A DNA stretch of 64,000 nucleotides, from the NCBI RefSeq assembly GCF_018618755.1, contig NZ_JACSMR010000003.1:186001-250000 (forward strand), in the 5' to 3' direction. The position numbers were made by a program, and so were the translations under genes. Shown here piece by piece: positions 36,382-45,231 of the stretch. Within the stretch, counting starts at the first letter, position 1. Every line of letters begins with the position of its first letter. The stretch comes from Exiguobacterium sp. s193. Lineage in GTDB: Bacteria > Bacillota > Bacilli > Exiguobacteriales > Exiguobacteriaceae. The notes beneath the pieces were generated by a model. It saw only the letters and a program-made list of their open reading frames with translations. It did no database searches and was not told the origin of the DNA.

Positions 36382-36975
36382 TCAGTAAAGTTCAATCTTC
36401 ACATCGTTATATCCGTTTGTTTTAAGGAAAGAGGTTAATAGTTTTTTAATTCGTTCATCTGCTTCTTTCAAAAAACCCTGCTCGATTTTTTCCTCTTCAA
36501 TTTTTCTTTTTTCTTTATTAATGTCATCGAAAATCTGCTGCGATGGATAGTCAGAAAAAATATTCCCTTTGACATCCGTTACCTTGGCTGTATCTGTATC
36601 CGCAACATTATCAAGAATCGTCGCGTTTGGAACTTTAACGAATAATTGCTTGGTTGTTTCGTCGTAAGAGATCTGTAATTTCGAAAGGTCTGTTCCCGCT
36701 TTTAAATAACCATTATATTCAATTAGTTTGATTGCCTCTGCTAGCTTCGTGTCGGTGAACGGTATCTTTTTACTGCTTCGACTGACTATGACTTTGCTGT
36801 ATTCATATTTCAAAGTAGTCCATTCCGATAATTCTACTAACCGTTCTTTTACAAGAGCAGTGTCAGAGCTTTTAGTCGTAGAAAAGAGAGAAGGTTTGAA
36901 ATAGAAAACGGCTCCCGCACCGACCACTCCGAGAATTAATAACACAATAAACATATTCATGATTAGTTTCTTCAT
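36382..36975 (-). CDS. DUF4230 domain membrane-anchored protein
   Basis: A 197-residue protein with one N-terminal membrane helix (MNMFIVLLILGVVGAGAVFYF) and an extracytoplasmic domain. The segments LSEWTTLKYEYSKVI, KLIEYNGYLKAGTDLSKLQI and KVPNATILDNVADTDTAKV match the DUF4230 pattern, a family of unknown role widespread in bacteria. The C-terminus is a charged helix. A+T content is high. It is a single gene with its own terminator. Confidence 0.75.
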   Translation of the reverse strand: MKKLIMNMFIVLLILGVVGAGAVFYFKPSLFSTTKSSDTALVKERLVELSEWTTLKYEYSKVIVSRSSKKIPFTDTKLAEAIKLIEYNGYLKAGTDLSKLQISYDETTKQLFVKVPNATILDNVADTDTAKVTDVKGNIFSDYPSQQIFDDINKEKRKIEEEKIEQGFLKEADERIKKLLTSFLKTNGYNDVKIELY

Positions 36976-37042
36976 CTGTAAAATCTCCTTAAGTCTGTAT
37001 CATTACACTCCTGGCTTAGAGCATATGTCAAAATTTCGTTAA

Positions 37043-37081
37043 AAAGAGGTGAAGTAATCAATATCAATCACCTCACCTCTT
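37043..37081 (-). terminator. Terminator after the DUF697-like gene
   Basis: On the minus strand AGAGGTGAGGTGATTG pairs imperfectly with ATTACTTCACCTCT and is followed by TTTTT, next to the stop codon at 37086. Confidence 0.65.
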
Positions 37082-37085
37082 GAGT

Positions 37086-37568
37086 TTAGACTTCTTGATA
37101 CTGATTGGATTCCATCGCTCGTTTACATACCGCATAACACTCTTCGATGTGTGCATTTCCCAAGTATTTCATCGCACCAAAGCTAATTCCGGCCGATACA
37201 GCCTGACCCACAAAGGGAACGTATTTTGTGACCTGTTTAATTGCCATTTTAGCTCCCATTTTTTTCAGTAACTGTGCCACTACTGTTTTTGTAATGTACT
37301 TACCAACTAGTTCGCTACCGACTGAAGAAATGATAACAGCAAGTCTTCCTTTTATCTCAGAATCGAGCTGATCAATCTGTTCAGGGGATAATCCAAACTT
37401 TCGATTAATTGCAGGAAGAAGCTCCATCATGATGACAACATCTGCTCCTACATCTGCTCCAGGAATGGGTACAACTGCTACTGCAGCTGAAGCCGATGCT
37501 CGTTTATTCACTATTGCATTACACTCTGCTTTAATACGGTCTAACTCTGAAATAGAAATAGGTAACAC
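37086..37568 (-). CDS. Uncharacterised protein, DUF697-like
   Basis: A 160-residue protein with a hydrophobic, glycine-rich character. RASASAAVAVVPIPGADVGA near the N-terminus and KYVPFVGQAVSAGISFGAMK near the C-terminus resemble DUF697/EcsC-like membrane-associated domains that accompany some dynamin-like GTPases. No GTPase is present here. The GTG at 37568 was chosen because GGGGG lies seven bases upstream; the longer frame to 37619 lacks a site. It sits in an A+T-rich stretch of unrelated small genes. Role unknown. Confidence 0.6.
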   Translation of the reverse strand: MLPISISELDRIKAECNAIVNKRASASAAVAVVPIPGADVGADVVIMMELLPAINRKFGLSPEQIDQLDSEIKGRLAVIISSVGSELVGKYITKTVVAQLLKKMGAKMAIKQVTKYVPFVGQAVSAGISFGAMKYLGNAHIEECYAVCKRAMESNQYQEV

Positions 37569-37900
37569 GTTATTTCCCCCGATTCTTAAATTGATTTCTA
37601 TACTGATAAAAGATAGCATTTCATAATAAGTATCGGTTTCATTCCTTAATTTTACAATGGTTTTTTATTATTTACTGTCAATAGTGATTTATCCGTAATA
37701 CCTCACCTTACGAACATAATGCCTATAAAAAAAAGATTACTTGCTAACTACTATGTAACAGTCGCTACTCATTTTTTTATTCAGAAGTATCATACTGATG
37801 TACCTTTCCGCTCATTCACTGCCGTTTCTAAAACGTACTCTTTTAAATTTTCCTTCTTTGTTTCAATAATGCATCACTAATAGAATGCATCCTGTACATA
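37569..37900. other. Gene-free A+T-rich gap
   Basis: About 330 bases with no credible coding frame on either strand. Short A and T runs and a few weak inverted repeats are present, but I see no repeat-family copy or riboswitch. It separates the variable A+T-rich cluster from the conserved rlmH block. Confidence 0.5.
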
Positions 37901-37948
37901 AGAAAGACCATCTGGAACGCTACTTAACGTTTCAGATGGTCTTTCTTT
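37901..37948 (-). terminator. rlmH terminator
   Basis: AAGAAAGACCATCTG pairs with CAGATGGTCTTTCTT, with an inner AACG/CGTT helix, just after the rlmH stop codon. Confidence 0.8.
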
Positions 37949-37958
37949 TCAATTCTAT

Positions 37959-38441
37959 TCACTTATGATACGGCTCATTCCGATTAATCCGATATGCCCG
38001 GTAAATCTGCTCACACAAAATCATCTTCATCAATTGATGGGGAAATGTCATTTTCGAGAACGAAATCGTATCGTTTGCCCGTTGCATGACTTCCGGTGCG
38101 AGACCAAGTGATCCGCCGATGACAAACGCGATTTTACTTTTGCCGTACGTCGCCAGTCGATCGAGTTCTGTCGCAAACTGTTCACTCGTCCGTTGCTTTC
38201 CTTCGATAGCAAGTGCGTAGACATGAACATCCGGTCCAATCTTTGCTAAAATCCGTTCGCCCTCTTTTTTCTTCACTTGCTGCATTTCGGCGTCACTTAA
38301 TTGTTCCGGTGCTTTTTCGTCCGGCACTTCGATTTCTTGAATCGAATAATAGGCGCCAAGCCGTTTCGTATATTCGGCAATCCCTTGCTTCAAGTACTTC
38401 TCTTTCAGCTTTCCGACCGTGATAATGGTAATTTGCATCAT
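37959..38441 (-). CDS. rlmH: 23S rRNA (pseudouridine-1915-N3)-methyltransferase
   Basis: A 160-residue SPOUT methyltransferase that uses SAM to methylate pseudouridine 1915 of 23S rRNA in assembled ribosomes. The start [20 protein letters not shown] and the SAM-binding knot [15 protein letters not shown] are family hallmarks, as is the ending [17 protein letters not shown]. Two adjacent ATGs exist (38441 and 38438). The ribosome site is weak (GCGAG). It lies downstream of the CxxH/CxxC gene and a DnaA-box cluster, the same neighbourhood as B. subtilis yydA. Confidence 0.95.
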   Translation of the reverse strand: MMQITIITVGKLKEKYLKQGIAEYTKRLGAYYSIQEIEVPDEKAPEQLSDAEMQQVKKKEGERILAKIGPDVHVYALAIEGKQRTSEQFATELDRLATYGKSKIAFVIGGSLGLAPEVMQRANDTISFSKMTFPHQLMKMILCEQIYRAYRINRNEPYHK

Positions 38442-38472
38442 TTTTCTCGCTTTCTGACAGAAAATTCAGGAG

Positions 38473-38761
38473 TTATCCACAGAGTTATCCACATGTCCAC
38501 ATGTTGATAATTATTTTTTGCTTGACACAAGATATGTTGCGGGCTGATCACAGTACTCGCATGTGACGATTTTTTCTGAATTCACTTCTTCCAAAATCGG
38601 GTATTCTTCCGTTTCATCAACCACTTCGTCCAGTGCTAACTCGACGTGTTCCAAACAGACATATTTATCCACAGGTCTTCTCCTCCTTTTTAGTTATCCA
38701 CAGTTATCCGCTACCAGTATAACAAAAATCAGCTTCTTCAACCGCTTAAAAGTTATCCACA
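38473..38761. promoter_or_regulatory. DnaA-box cluster
   Basis: Five perfect TTATCCACA boxes on the plus strand: 38473-38481, 38485-38493, 38665-38673, 38694-38702 and 38753-38761. A one-mismatch box lies on the other strand at 38502-38510, and a two-mismatch box at 38704-38712. The two leftmost lie upstream of rlmH, and the third overlaps the start codon of the CxxH/CxxC gene. A DnaA-binding cluster is known beside the rlmH orthologue yydA in B. subtilis, so it may titrate DnaA or regulate transcription here too. Confidence 0.85.
38511..38672 (-). CDS. CxxH/CxxC zinc-ribbon-like small protein
   Basis: A 53-residue acidic protein starting at GTG (complement of 38670-38672), with AAAGGAGGAG upstream on the minus strand. 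It has CLEH near the N-terminus (residues 6-9) and CEYC near the C-terminus (residues 38-41), a four-ligand set expected to bind one zinc. Two stretches of Glu and Asp lie between. It matches the CxxH/CxxC protein family (BA_5709 type) that sits next to rlmH in Bacillales. Its start codon is part of a DnaA box (TGTGGATAA). Function unknown. Confidence 0.88.
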   Translation of the reverse strand: MDKYVCLEHVELALDEVVDETEEYPILEEVNSEKIVTCEYCDQPATYLVSSKK

Positions 38762-38807
38762 TGCTTGGTATTCTCGCTTCTTTTCGCTTCATGATTAACC
38801 TACTGCT

Positions 38808-38956
38808 CATCGTGTCGGCTGCACGCGACTCCTACAGGAAAAAGCACGGCTCGGCCGTGCTGTCAGAGGAACACGAGACCCTGGCATCTGCCGTCAGGCA
38901 AGAAGCCAACGGCTCGTTCCTCGCCTGAGGAAAGCGCGTGACAGCAAGACACGATG
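38808..38956 (+). repeat. Structured intergenic repeat, copy C
   Basis: Most divergent member of the family. Outer stem CATCGTGTC-GCTG-CGCG / CGCG-CAGC-GACACGATG, core GACTCCTACAGGAAAAAGC, hairpin GCACGGC-TC-GGCCGTGC, TGTCAGAGGAACACGAGACC, second hairpin GGC-ATCT-GCC-GTCA-GGC-AAGA-AGCC, then CTCGTTCCTCGCCTGAGGAAAGC. Here GAGGAAC pairs with GTTCCTC where other copies have GAGGC/GCCTC. It lies between the DnaA-box cluster and the htrA terminator. Confidence 0.85.
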
Positions 38957-38982
38957 AAAAACACAATCCATTCCTCACAAAA

Positions 38983-39012
38983 AAACTACCCGCAGCAACA
39001 CGGGTAGTTCTA
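38983..39012 (-). terminator. htrA terminator
   Basis: On the minus strand ACTACCCG and CGGGTAGT form the stem, followed by TTTTTTT, just beyond the htrA stop codon. Confidence 0.85.
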
Positions 39013-39020
39013 CTTTTCTC

Positions 39021-40313
39021 TTATTGCACCGTCGCCGCTTGTGCCGACAACTTCACATCAAGGGACTGTTTATCCCCATTCCGGTAGAACATCACTTTGA
39101 CGGTCTGCCCGACTTTCGCATCACGGTACAGAACACTCTTGAGGTCTGCGAATGAACCGATTTTCTTCCCGTCAATTTCGACGATGACATCATTTGCTTT
39201 CATCCCTGCTTTTGCCGCTCCACTGTTTTTCGTCAGACCGACGACGACGATTCCTTTCGTCACGTCACTCGGCAGTTTCAGGCGGTCCTCACGGTAGCCG
39301 CTTGGGAACTCCTGGACGTCCCGAATCTGAATCCCGAGTTGCGGACGCACGACTTCGCCGTTCTGTTCGAGGTCACGCATAATTGGTAACGCTTCGTTGA
39401 TCGGAATCGCAAAACCGACGCCTTCGACGCTTGCTTCGGCAATCTTCATCGAGTTGATACCGATCAATTGGCCGGACGTATTGATCAGTGCGCCGCCTGA
39501 GTTTCCGGGGTTGATCGCTGCATCGGTCTGAATGACTTCCGTGTTGAAGTCCTGCTGCCCATCCTTGTTCGTATCAACCGGCACCGTCCGTTCCTGGGCG
39601 CTGATGACACCACGCGTGACCGAGTTTGCGAAGATCCCGAGCGGGTTGCCGATCGCGAGGACCGTTTCACCAGCACGTAACGTATCGGAATCACCAATTT
39701 TTGCGACCTGTGTCACTTTTGCTGCATCGATGGATAAGACGGCTAAATCATACGTCGGATCTTCGCCGAGGACTTTCGCTTCGAGCGCCGTTCCGTCCGA
39801 TAACGTAACAGACAGGCGGCTTGCCCCTTCGACGACGTGATAGTTCGTCACAACATACGCTTTATTGCCATCTTTTTTATAGATGACCCCTGATCCTGAT
39901 CCCGTCTCTTGATCCGTCCCTTGGAACGAACTTTGTAAGTTCGTCACACTGACGACGGCTTCCTTCGTCTTGCCGACGGCTCCGACGATATCGTTCTCGG
40001 CTTCCGTCGCTGTCGTCGCTGCCTGTTCCGTCGTCGGCTCGGCCGGTGTCGGACTCGTCATCTGATCGCGGGCGAACGGCCACGCGACGAGGGCGATCAA
40101 TAAGGCCCCGATGATGCCGCCGATTAAACCGACGAAAAAGGCCTTGCCGCCACCTCCCCGTTTACGCGGGGGTTCCTGTTCTTCTTCATATGATTCACGG
40201 TAAGGACTGACCGGTTCGTCTTCAGTCGGTCGGCGCGGTGGAAACCCGCTCTCCTCATCCGTCGGTTGATTGATCTGTTCCGATTCATTCCGTGGTTCTT
40301 CAGGTCGATCCAT
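39021..40313 (-). CDS. htrA: Membrane-anchored serine protease HtrA
   Basis: A 430-residue HtrA/DegP-type protease for extracytoplasmic protein quality control. A long Pro/Glu-rich cytosolic tail is followed by one membrane helix (FFVGLIGGIIGALLIALVAW) and a Thr/Ala linker. The trypsin-like domain has the catalytic His in VVTNYHVVEGA, Asp in YDLAVLSID and Ser in NPGNSGGALI. One C-terminal PDZ domain has GIVVVGLTKNSGAAKAGMKA. ATG at 40313 was chosen for its AGGAGG spacing. It follows walJ in the position of B. subtilis yyxA, and a TATACT -10 in the gap suggests its own promoter. Confidence 0.93.
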   Translation of the reverse strand: MDRPEEPRNESEQINQPTDEESGFPPRRPTEDEPVSPYRESYEEEQEPPRKRGGGGKAFFVGLIGGIIGALLIALVAWPFARDQMTSPTPAEPTTEQAATTATEAENDIVGAVGKTKEAVVSVTNLQSSFQGTDQETGSGSGVIYKKDGNKAYVVTNYHVVEGASRLSVTLSDGTALEAKVLGEDPTYDLAVLSIDAAKVTQVAKIGDSDTLRAGETVLAIGNPLGIFANSVTRGVISAQERTVPVDTNKDGQQDFNTEVIQTDAAINPGNSGGALINTSGQLIGINSMKIAEASVEGVGFAIPINEALPIMRDLEQNGEVVRPQLGIQIRDVQEFPSGYREDRLKLPSDVTKGIVVVGLTKNSGAAKAGMKANDVIVEIDGKKIGSFADLKSVLYRDAKVGQTVKVMFYRNGDKQSLDVKLSAQAATVQ

Positions 40314-40420
40314 CGGCACATGCCTCCTTCATAAACTCTCTTTAGACAAGTATACCCCCATCACGTGACGAGTTAGCCAAATGTGGGGGTCTTTTGAGCA
40401 TATTCAGTAATTTCCCATAA

Positions 40421-41212
40421 TCAGAGCTTCAGGAGTGGTGTCGGAATGACGGGATCGGTATCAAGCAATTGAATCTTGCTGAGGTCGACGTCCCGGCTCG
40501 CCAGTGTCTGGGAGACACTCATCCGGGCCAGTTCCTTCATGTTGTTGTCCTTGCTCAAATGGGCCATATGGATCCGTTTTGTCCGCTCATCGAGCACTTC
40601 GCTCATCGCAACCGCCGCGTCTTCGTTCGAGACGTGACCGTAGTCGCCGAGGATTCGGCGTTTGACGCTCCACGGATAATGCCCCATCTGGAGCATCCCG
40701 ATGTCATGGTTCGCTTCGAAGATGTAGGCATCCGCTCCGCGAATCGTCCCTTTCATCCGGTCCGAGACGTAGCCCGTATCCGTGATGTGGGCGAGCCGTT
40801 TCCCTTCATGGGCGAATTGGAAAAACATCGGGTCCGCTGCGTCATGGCTGACGTTAAACGATTCAACTTCAATATCGCCGAACTGTTTCACTTCGCCGAC
40901 TTCCCAGAGGAACTTCAAGGCGGGATCAATCTTGCCGATTTTCGCTTCCATCGCGTCCCATGTCTTTTGGTTCGCATAGAGCGGAATGTTGTATTTCCGA
41001 GCGAGGATGCCGACCCCTTTAATATGATCCGAATGTTCATGGGTGACGAACAGCCCATCGATGCCTTCCGGTGACCGGTGAATCTGGTCGAACAACGCAA
41101 GCATCGCTTTTCCGGTCAATCCGGCATCGACGAGCAGCCGGCTTTTTTCACTTTCGATGTAGAGGGCATTTCCCGTCGAGCCGCTCGCAAGAACGCTATA
41201 GTGTAGGCTCAT
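40421..41212 (-). CDS. walJ: Metallo-beta-lactamase fold exonuclease WalJ/YycJ
   Basis: A 263-residue metallo-beta-lactamase fold protein. The metal-binding motif is [14 protein letters not shown], with further histidines in [11 protein letters not shown] and [11 protein letters not shown]. The start [20 protein letters not shown] is conserved. ATG at 41212 follows GAGGAAG and gives the length of B. subtilis YycJ. It is the last gene of the wal operon, 10 bp after walI. Work in other Gram-positives links YycJ to DNA repair and cell-division timing. Confidence 0.93.
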   Translation of the reverse strand: MSLHYSVLASGSTGNALYIESEKSRLLVDAGLTGKAMLALFDQIHRSPEGIDGLFVTHEHSDHIKGVGILARKYNIPLYANQKTWDAMEAKIGKIDPALKFLWEVGEVKQFGDIEVESFNVSHDAADPMFFQFAHEGKRLAHITDTGYVSDRMKGTIRGADAYIFEANHDIGMLQMGHYPWSVKRRILGDYGHVSNEDAAVAMSEVLDERTKRIHMAHLSKDNNMKELARMSVSQTLASRDVDLSKIQLLDTDPVIPTPLLKL

Positions 41213-41222
41213 CGTATCTTCC

Positions 41223-42059
41223 TCATTTCTCTGAAACTGTATCGAGGCGTTCAATCGTCTGAACACCTCCGTCAATCGCGTTGACGAAATAAAGCTCTTC
41301 CCCGTCGAGTTCGATCTGCCACGTCGGCGGTAAAATCTGGACGGATTTCGTCCCTTCCGTCACGAGACAGAAATAGCCGAGTTTATGTCCCGTCATCCGT
41401 TTTGAAGCCGGGAACAGTCCCTGCTCCGACAGTTGAATGACCGCTTCGCTCGCTGACAGCAACGTCACGTCCTGGGCTTGGCGGACGACGTCGTTCAAAT
41501 GGCGTTGTTTGTAGCTGACGATTTCTTTGGCATCGTTCAGCTCTAAGACAAGCAAGGACGGGCCAATCATCGCATCATCTTCCCGCGATTGCTCCGGTGT
41601 TGAATACAGCGGCTGTCCTTTGTACGTTTGAACGAACGTCATTTCATTTCGTTTATTATCAAACTTCCAAAACGCGTAGTTCGAACCATGGGTGATCGAC
41701 GACTGAACGAACGCTGTCGCCGCATCACGCATCGCCTTCGGATCGAGCGGAGCCGGCTTTGCTAAACGGACGGACCACTCGACTTGATTCTGGACCGACG
41801 TGATGGCATCTTTAATCGGTGAACTGTCGGTCGGTGCCAGCGGACCGGTGTCGACTTCCGCCGTCAAGTAGCCGATATCACGCGAGACACTCTGTAATTG
41901 TTTTTCATCAATCTTTCGATCCTTCAAAATCGTTTTTCCAGACGCTGTCGTCGAGACGATGCGTGGCTCAATCATCCGATCCATCAACTGAACGACCAGG
42001 TAGACGTTCAGGATGAGAAAAGTCAGAATCAACAACGTCTTTGCTTTACTCCAATCCAT
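41223..42059 (-). CDS. walI: WalK regulatory protein WalI (YycI)
   Basis: A 278-residue protein with one N-terminal membrane helix ([20 protein letters not shown]) and an extracellular domain. In B. subtilis, WalI and WalH bind WalK through their membrane helices and restrain its kinase activity. The YycI-type tail [20 protein letters not shown] is recognisable. It starts 6 bp after walH and is followed 10 bp later by walJ, so it belongs to the walRKHIJ operon. Confidence 0.9.
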   Translation of the reverse strand: MDWSKAKTLLILTFLILNVYLVVQLMDRMIEPRIVSTTASGKTILKDRKIDEKQLQSVSRDIGYLTAEVDTGPLAPTDSSPIKDAITSVQNQVEWSVRLAKPAPLDPKAMRDAATAFVQSSITHGSNYAFWKFDNKRNEMTFVQTYKGQPLYSTPEQSREDDAMIGPSLLVLELNDAKEIVSYKQRHLNDVVRQAQDVTLLSASEAVIQLSEQGLFPASKRMTGHKLGYFCLVTEGTKSVQILPPTWQIELDGEELYFVNAIDGGVQTIERLDTVSEK

Positions 42060-42065
42060 CGAACA

Positions 42066-43382
42066 TTACCCCTCTTTTCCAGTTGCTTGATCGACCGTGA
42101 CCCATACCCCGTCCTGCTTGACGAACCAAGCCGGTTCAAACAGGGCATAGCGACTCGTCGTGAGTTTATACGTCATCTTATACCCGACACGGATGCCGGT
42201 GATGTCTTGCATCACTTCTGCTTGTTTCAGCTCCGTCACCGTCTGTTCAATCGTCGGTAACGTCGTCTCCCGCAACAACAGTTTTCGGTTCGCCCGCAAC
42301 ATACTGCGGCTAATCGACCGTATCTGATTTTCTTCAAACGTCATCTTAATCGTCGCTAAATCAAATTCGGGCTGTTCGAGCAACGGTCCGACTTCGCCGA
42401 AGACCGGGTATCGGTTCAAATAGAGGCGGAAGAGCGCCGTCTGTTGCTCGTCCTCGCTGCTCATTTGATCGAAGTAATACCGGAAACCGCTCCGCTGCGT
42501 GACTTGATCGAGCCACCCGCCATGAATGTTGATATAGCTGACGAGTGTACTGTAATCGACGGCCGCACTCTGCGTATTCGGTGATAACGTGTTGAAGCGA
42601 TAGGCGTTGTAATCACGGTCATACGTCGAGACGCTGACACCATCCGTCAACACATCCAGTCCGTCCCGCCCTTTAATTTGTTGGACGTTCGCATTTTCTG
42701 CGAATAACGCATTTTGAATCCGCTCTAACGGTTTCGGGTCCTGTCCGACTTCATCATAAACGAACACTTCTTCAAGACGTGGTGGTGCAGTCGCGACATA
42801 TGTGTAGTCGCCTCCTTTGAGGTCGACTTTCGTCATCGGCTTTTTTTTATTGTAGGCGAAGAGACGTTTTAAGACCGTATCGTCACCGACCAATTGAAAG
42901 TCCTTGAAACGTCCGGTCGCCGACTCGAGCCGAAGAATCGGTCCATCATAATCGAGCAGATACAGCCGCTTGATCGGTTCTGCCATCGCGATTTCTTTTT
43001 CACCGAGTAATTCTTCGAGCATCGCCGCACTGACGGGCGTCGGGAAAATCATCTCGACGCTTCGTTTACTTGTCGGAATGTTCGATGCCTTATCGGTCAG
43101 GACAAGGACACCGACATCGAACGATGCGCCAATCCGGTTCAACATCGTCCGTCCGATGATTTGCGTCTGATAGGCCGCTTGCCCATTCGAGTAGACGACG
43201 AGTTCCGGATTGACGAGCTGATTGCTCTCAACCGTCTTTGAGGCATCGATTTCATTAAAGGAGACTTGTTCCTGCTCAATCGATTCACTGCTGGGATGAT
43301 ACGTCCAAAGCATTGCCGTCTGAAAAATAGAACCACTCACCAGTAGAATCAGCAGGATCGTTTTCAGTCGTTGCTTCATCAT
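42066..43382 (-). CDS. walH: WalK regulatory protein WalH (YycH)
   Basis: A 438-residue protein with a single N-terminal membrane helix (LKTILLILLVSGSIFQTAML) and a large extracellular part of three domains, including QRSGFRYYFDQMSSEDEQQT. It fits the YycH family, a negative regulator of WalK. The ATG overlaps the walK stop codon (ATGA), so translation is coupled. Sequence drift is high, as is usual for this family, and identity relies mainly on operon position. Confidence 0.9.
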   Translation of the reverse strand: MMKQRLKTILLILLVSGSIFQTAMLWTYHPSSESIEQEQVSFNEIDASKTVESNQLVNPELVVYSNGQAAYQTQIIGRTMLNRIGASFDVGVLVLTDKASNIPTSKRSVEMIFPTPVSAAMLEELLGEKEIAMAEPIKRLYLLDYDGPILRLESATGRFKDFQLVGDDTVLKRLFAYNKKKPMTKVDLKGGDYTYVATAPPRLEEVFVYDEVGQDPKPLERIQNALFAENANVQQIKGRDGLDVLTDGVSVSTYDRDYNAYRFNTLSPNTQSAAVDYSTLVSYINIHGGWLDQVTQRSGFRYYFDQMSSEDEQQTALFRLYLNRYPVFGEVGPLLEQPEFDLATIKMTFEENQIRSISRSMLRANRKLLLRETTLPTIEQTVTELKQAEVMQDITGIRVGYKMTYKLTTSRYALFEPAWFVKQDGVWVTVDQATGKEG

Positions 43383-45229
43383 CCGGCATCCACCTCTTCA
43401 ATCACCTCATAGGGAAGGGTAAAGTAAATCGTCGTGCCGCGTCCCCATTCACTCTCTGCCCAGATGTCGCCGCCATGTGCGGAGACGACGTCTTTTGCGA
43501 TCGAGAGACCGAGACCTGTCCCGCCAATCTTCCGGGCACGTGCCTTATCAACACGGTAGAACCGTTCGAAGATTTTTTGGAGATTCGCTTTCGGGATCCC
43601 GACCCCTTCGTCCTTGATGCTGATGACGATCCGTTTTGCCCGTAACATCGTCCGGACGGTGATCGTCCCGCCTTCCGGTGAATACTTGATTGCATTCGTC
43701 AGAATGTTATCTGCGACTTGAATCAACTTATCTTGATCCCCACGAATATAGACTTTCCGTTTCATGATTTTCCGGCGGAAGCGGATCCGCTCCGGCTTCG
43801 TCATGTCGTGGCGGTCGAGAATATCATTGAGGAACTGAATGTAGTCGAACCGGACTTTGTTCATTTTGTATTCCTTACTGTCCATTTTCGACAGTTGCAG
43901 GAGGTCCGTGACGAGACGAATCATCCGCTCCGTCTCATTTTGTGTCGTCTCAAGGAAACGGGGTGCCAGTTCTTCGTCCTGGTATGCCCCTTCAGCGAGG
44001 GCTTCCAGATAACTCCGCATCGTCGTCAGCGGAGTCCGGAGTTCGTGACTGACGTTCGCGACGAATTCGCGGCGATCCTGTTCGACTTGCTCCTGTTCCG
44101 TGACGTCATGCAGGACGATGATCATCCCGGTAATCGGACCACTGTGTTTTTTAACGGGCGAGAAGAACGCGCGGACGAGGAACAGTTCGTCTTCACTACT
44201 GAAGTCGAGTAAGCGCGGTGGCATCGTTCCGTCTTCCGGAATCATGAAGTCGTCCCCAAGTGCGAGAAGATCCTTCAAGTTCGTACCGACCATCCCTGCT
44301 TCTTCGACGCCGACGATGTCTTTTGCTTGATCGTTCATCAGAATGACACGGAGCGTCCGGTCCGTTGCGATCACACCATCCGTCATGTTTTCGAGGACGC
44401 TAGTCAGCTTACGGCGCTCTGCTTCCGTCGTCGCGTTCGCTTCGAGCAACTCATCCGTCAATTCATTGAACGAACGGGCGAGCTGTCCGATTTCGTCATC
44501 AGAATAGACTTTTACTTTCCGGGAGAAGTTCCCGCGGCGCATCTCAATCGCTTGCCGCCGCATGTCGGAAATCGGTCGCGTAATCGTCCGCGACAACAAC
44601 ACACCGAGAATCGACGTGATGACAAGTGCAATCACTGTTCCCGTCGCTAAGATTCGTGTGACCTGCTGCATCTGCGAATAGATTGACTCCATCGATGCCC
44701 GGACATAAATCATCCCGATCGTCGAACCATCACTCTCGGACGTGACCGGAACGGCAAAAATCCGGATTTTATCTTCCGTATTCGGATCCAGGACGGTATC
44801 GATTCGGGTCGAACTCGTCGCCTGTGCTTTTTTGACTAAGGAGTTCGTTGCCCGCTGCCCGACAGCCGACTGATTATCCTCATCCGATGTCGCTTGAATG
44901 ACGGAGTCCTGATCGATGATTTGGACTTCGAGAATGTCGTTCCTTGAAGTGGAGCCACTACTAAACTCAGACAGCAGTTGCCCAAGAGAATCAGACAACT
45001 GCCGTTTAGAGGCTTCATCATCGCCTGCCTTATCAAATTCCTTCCCGACATTGTATGCAACAAGTCCGGCCCGGTCCTCGACAGATTTTGAGAAGTTCGT
45101 AATGTACTGCTTTTCAAGGGAACGAACGAAGTAGACACCAATGACTTGCATCGCGACCAAAATCAGGAGCGCGTAGATGACGACAAGCTTCCATTGGATG
45201 GATTTAAAGAAGTTCGTTCCTTTTAACAT
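43379..45229 (-). CDS. walK: Sensor histidine kinase WalK
   Basis: A 616-residue sensor kinase for the essential WalRK cell-wall homeostasis system. Two membrane helices (about residues 12-33 and 180-202) enclose an extracellular Cache-like domain. A HAMP domain (TRPISDMRRQAIEMRRGNFS) and a PAS domain (TDRTLRVILMNDQAKDIVGV) follow. The HisKA box is FVANVSHELRTPLTTMRSYL, and the ATPase domain has DNILTNAIKYSPEGG and KIGGTGLGLSIAKDVV. It lies 2 bp after walR and overlaps walH by 4 bp. Confidence 0.97.
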   Translation of the reverse strand: MLKGTNFFKSIQWKLVVIYALLILVAMQVIGVYFVRSLEKQYITNFSKSVEDRAGLVAYNVGKEFDKAGDDEASKRQLSDSLGQLLSEFSSGSTSRNDILEVQIIDQDSVIQATSDEDNQSAVGQRATNSLVKKAQATSSTRIDTVLDPNTEDKIRIFAVPVTSESDGSTIGMIYVRASMESIYSQMQQVTRILATGTVIALVITSILGVLLSRTITRPISDMRRQAIEMRRGNFSRKVKVYSDDEIGQLARSFNELTDELLEANATTEAERRKLTSVLENMTDGVIATDRTLRVILMNDQAKDIVGVEEAGMVGTNLKDLLALGDDFMIPEDGTMPPRLLDFSSEDELFLVRAFFSPVKKHSGPITGMIIVLHDVTEQEQVEQDRREFVANVSHELRTPLTTMRSYLEALAEGAYQDEELAPRFLETTQNETERMIRLVTDLLQLSKMDSKEYKMNKVRFDYIQFLNDILDRHDMTKPERIRFRRKIMKRKVYIRGDQDKLIQVADNILTNAIKYSPEGGTITVRTMLRAKRIVISIKDEGVGIPKANLQKIFERFYRVDKARARKIGGTGLGLSIAKDVVSAHGGDIWAESEWGRGTTIYFTLPYEVIEEVDAG

Positions 45230-45231
45230 GA

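Noticed and set aside
40355-40394. Inverted repeat ACCCCCA...TGTGGGGGT between walJ and htrA as a walJ terminator
   Set aside because: On the minus strand no T tract follows the stem. The sequence after it is TATACT, more likely part of an htrA promoter.
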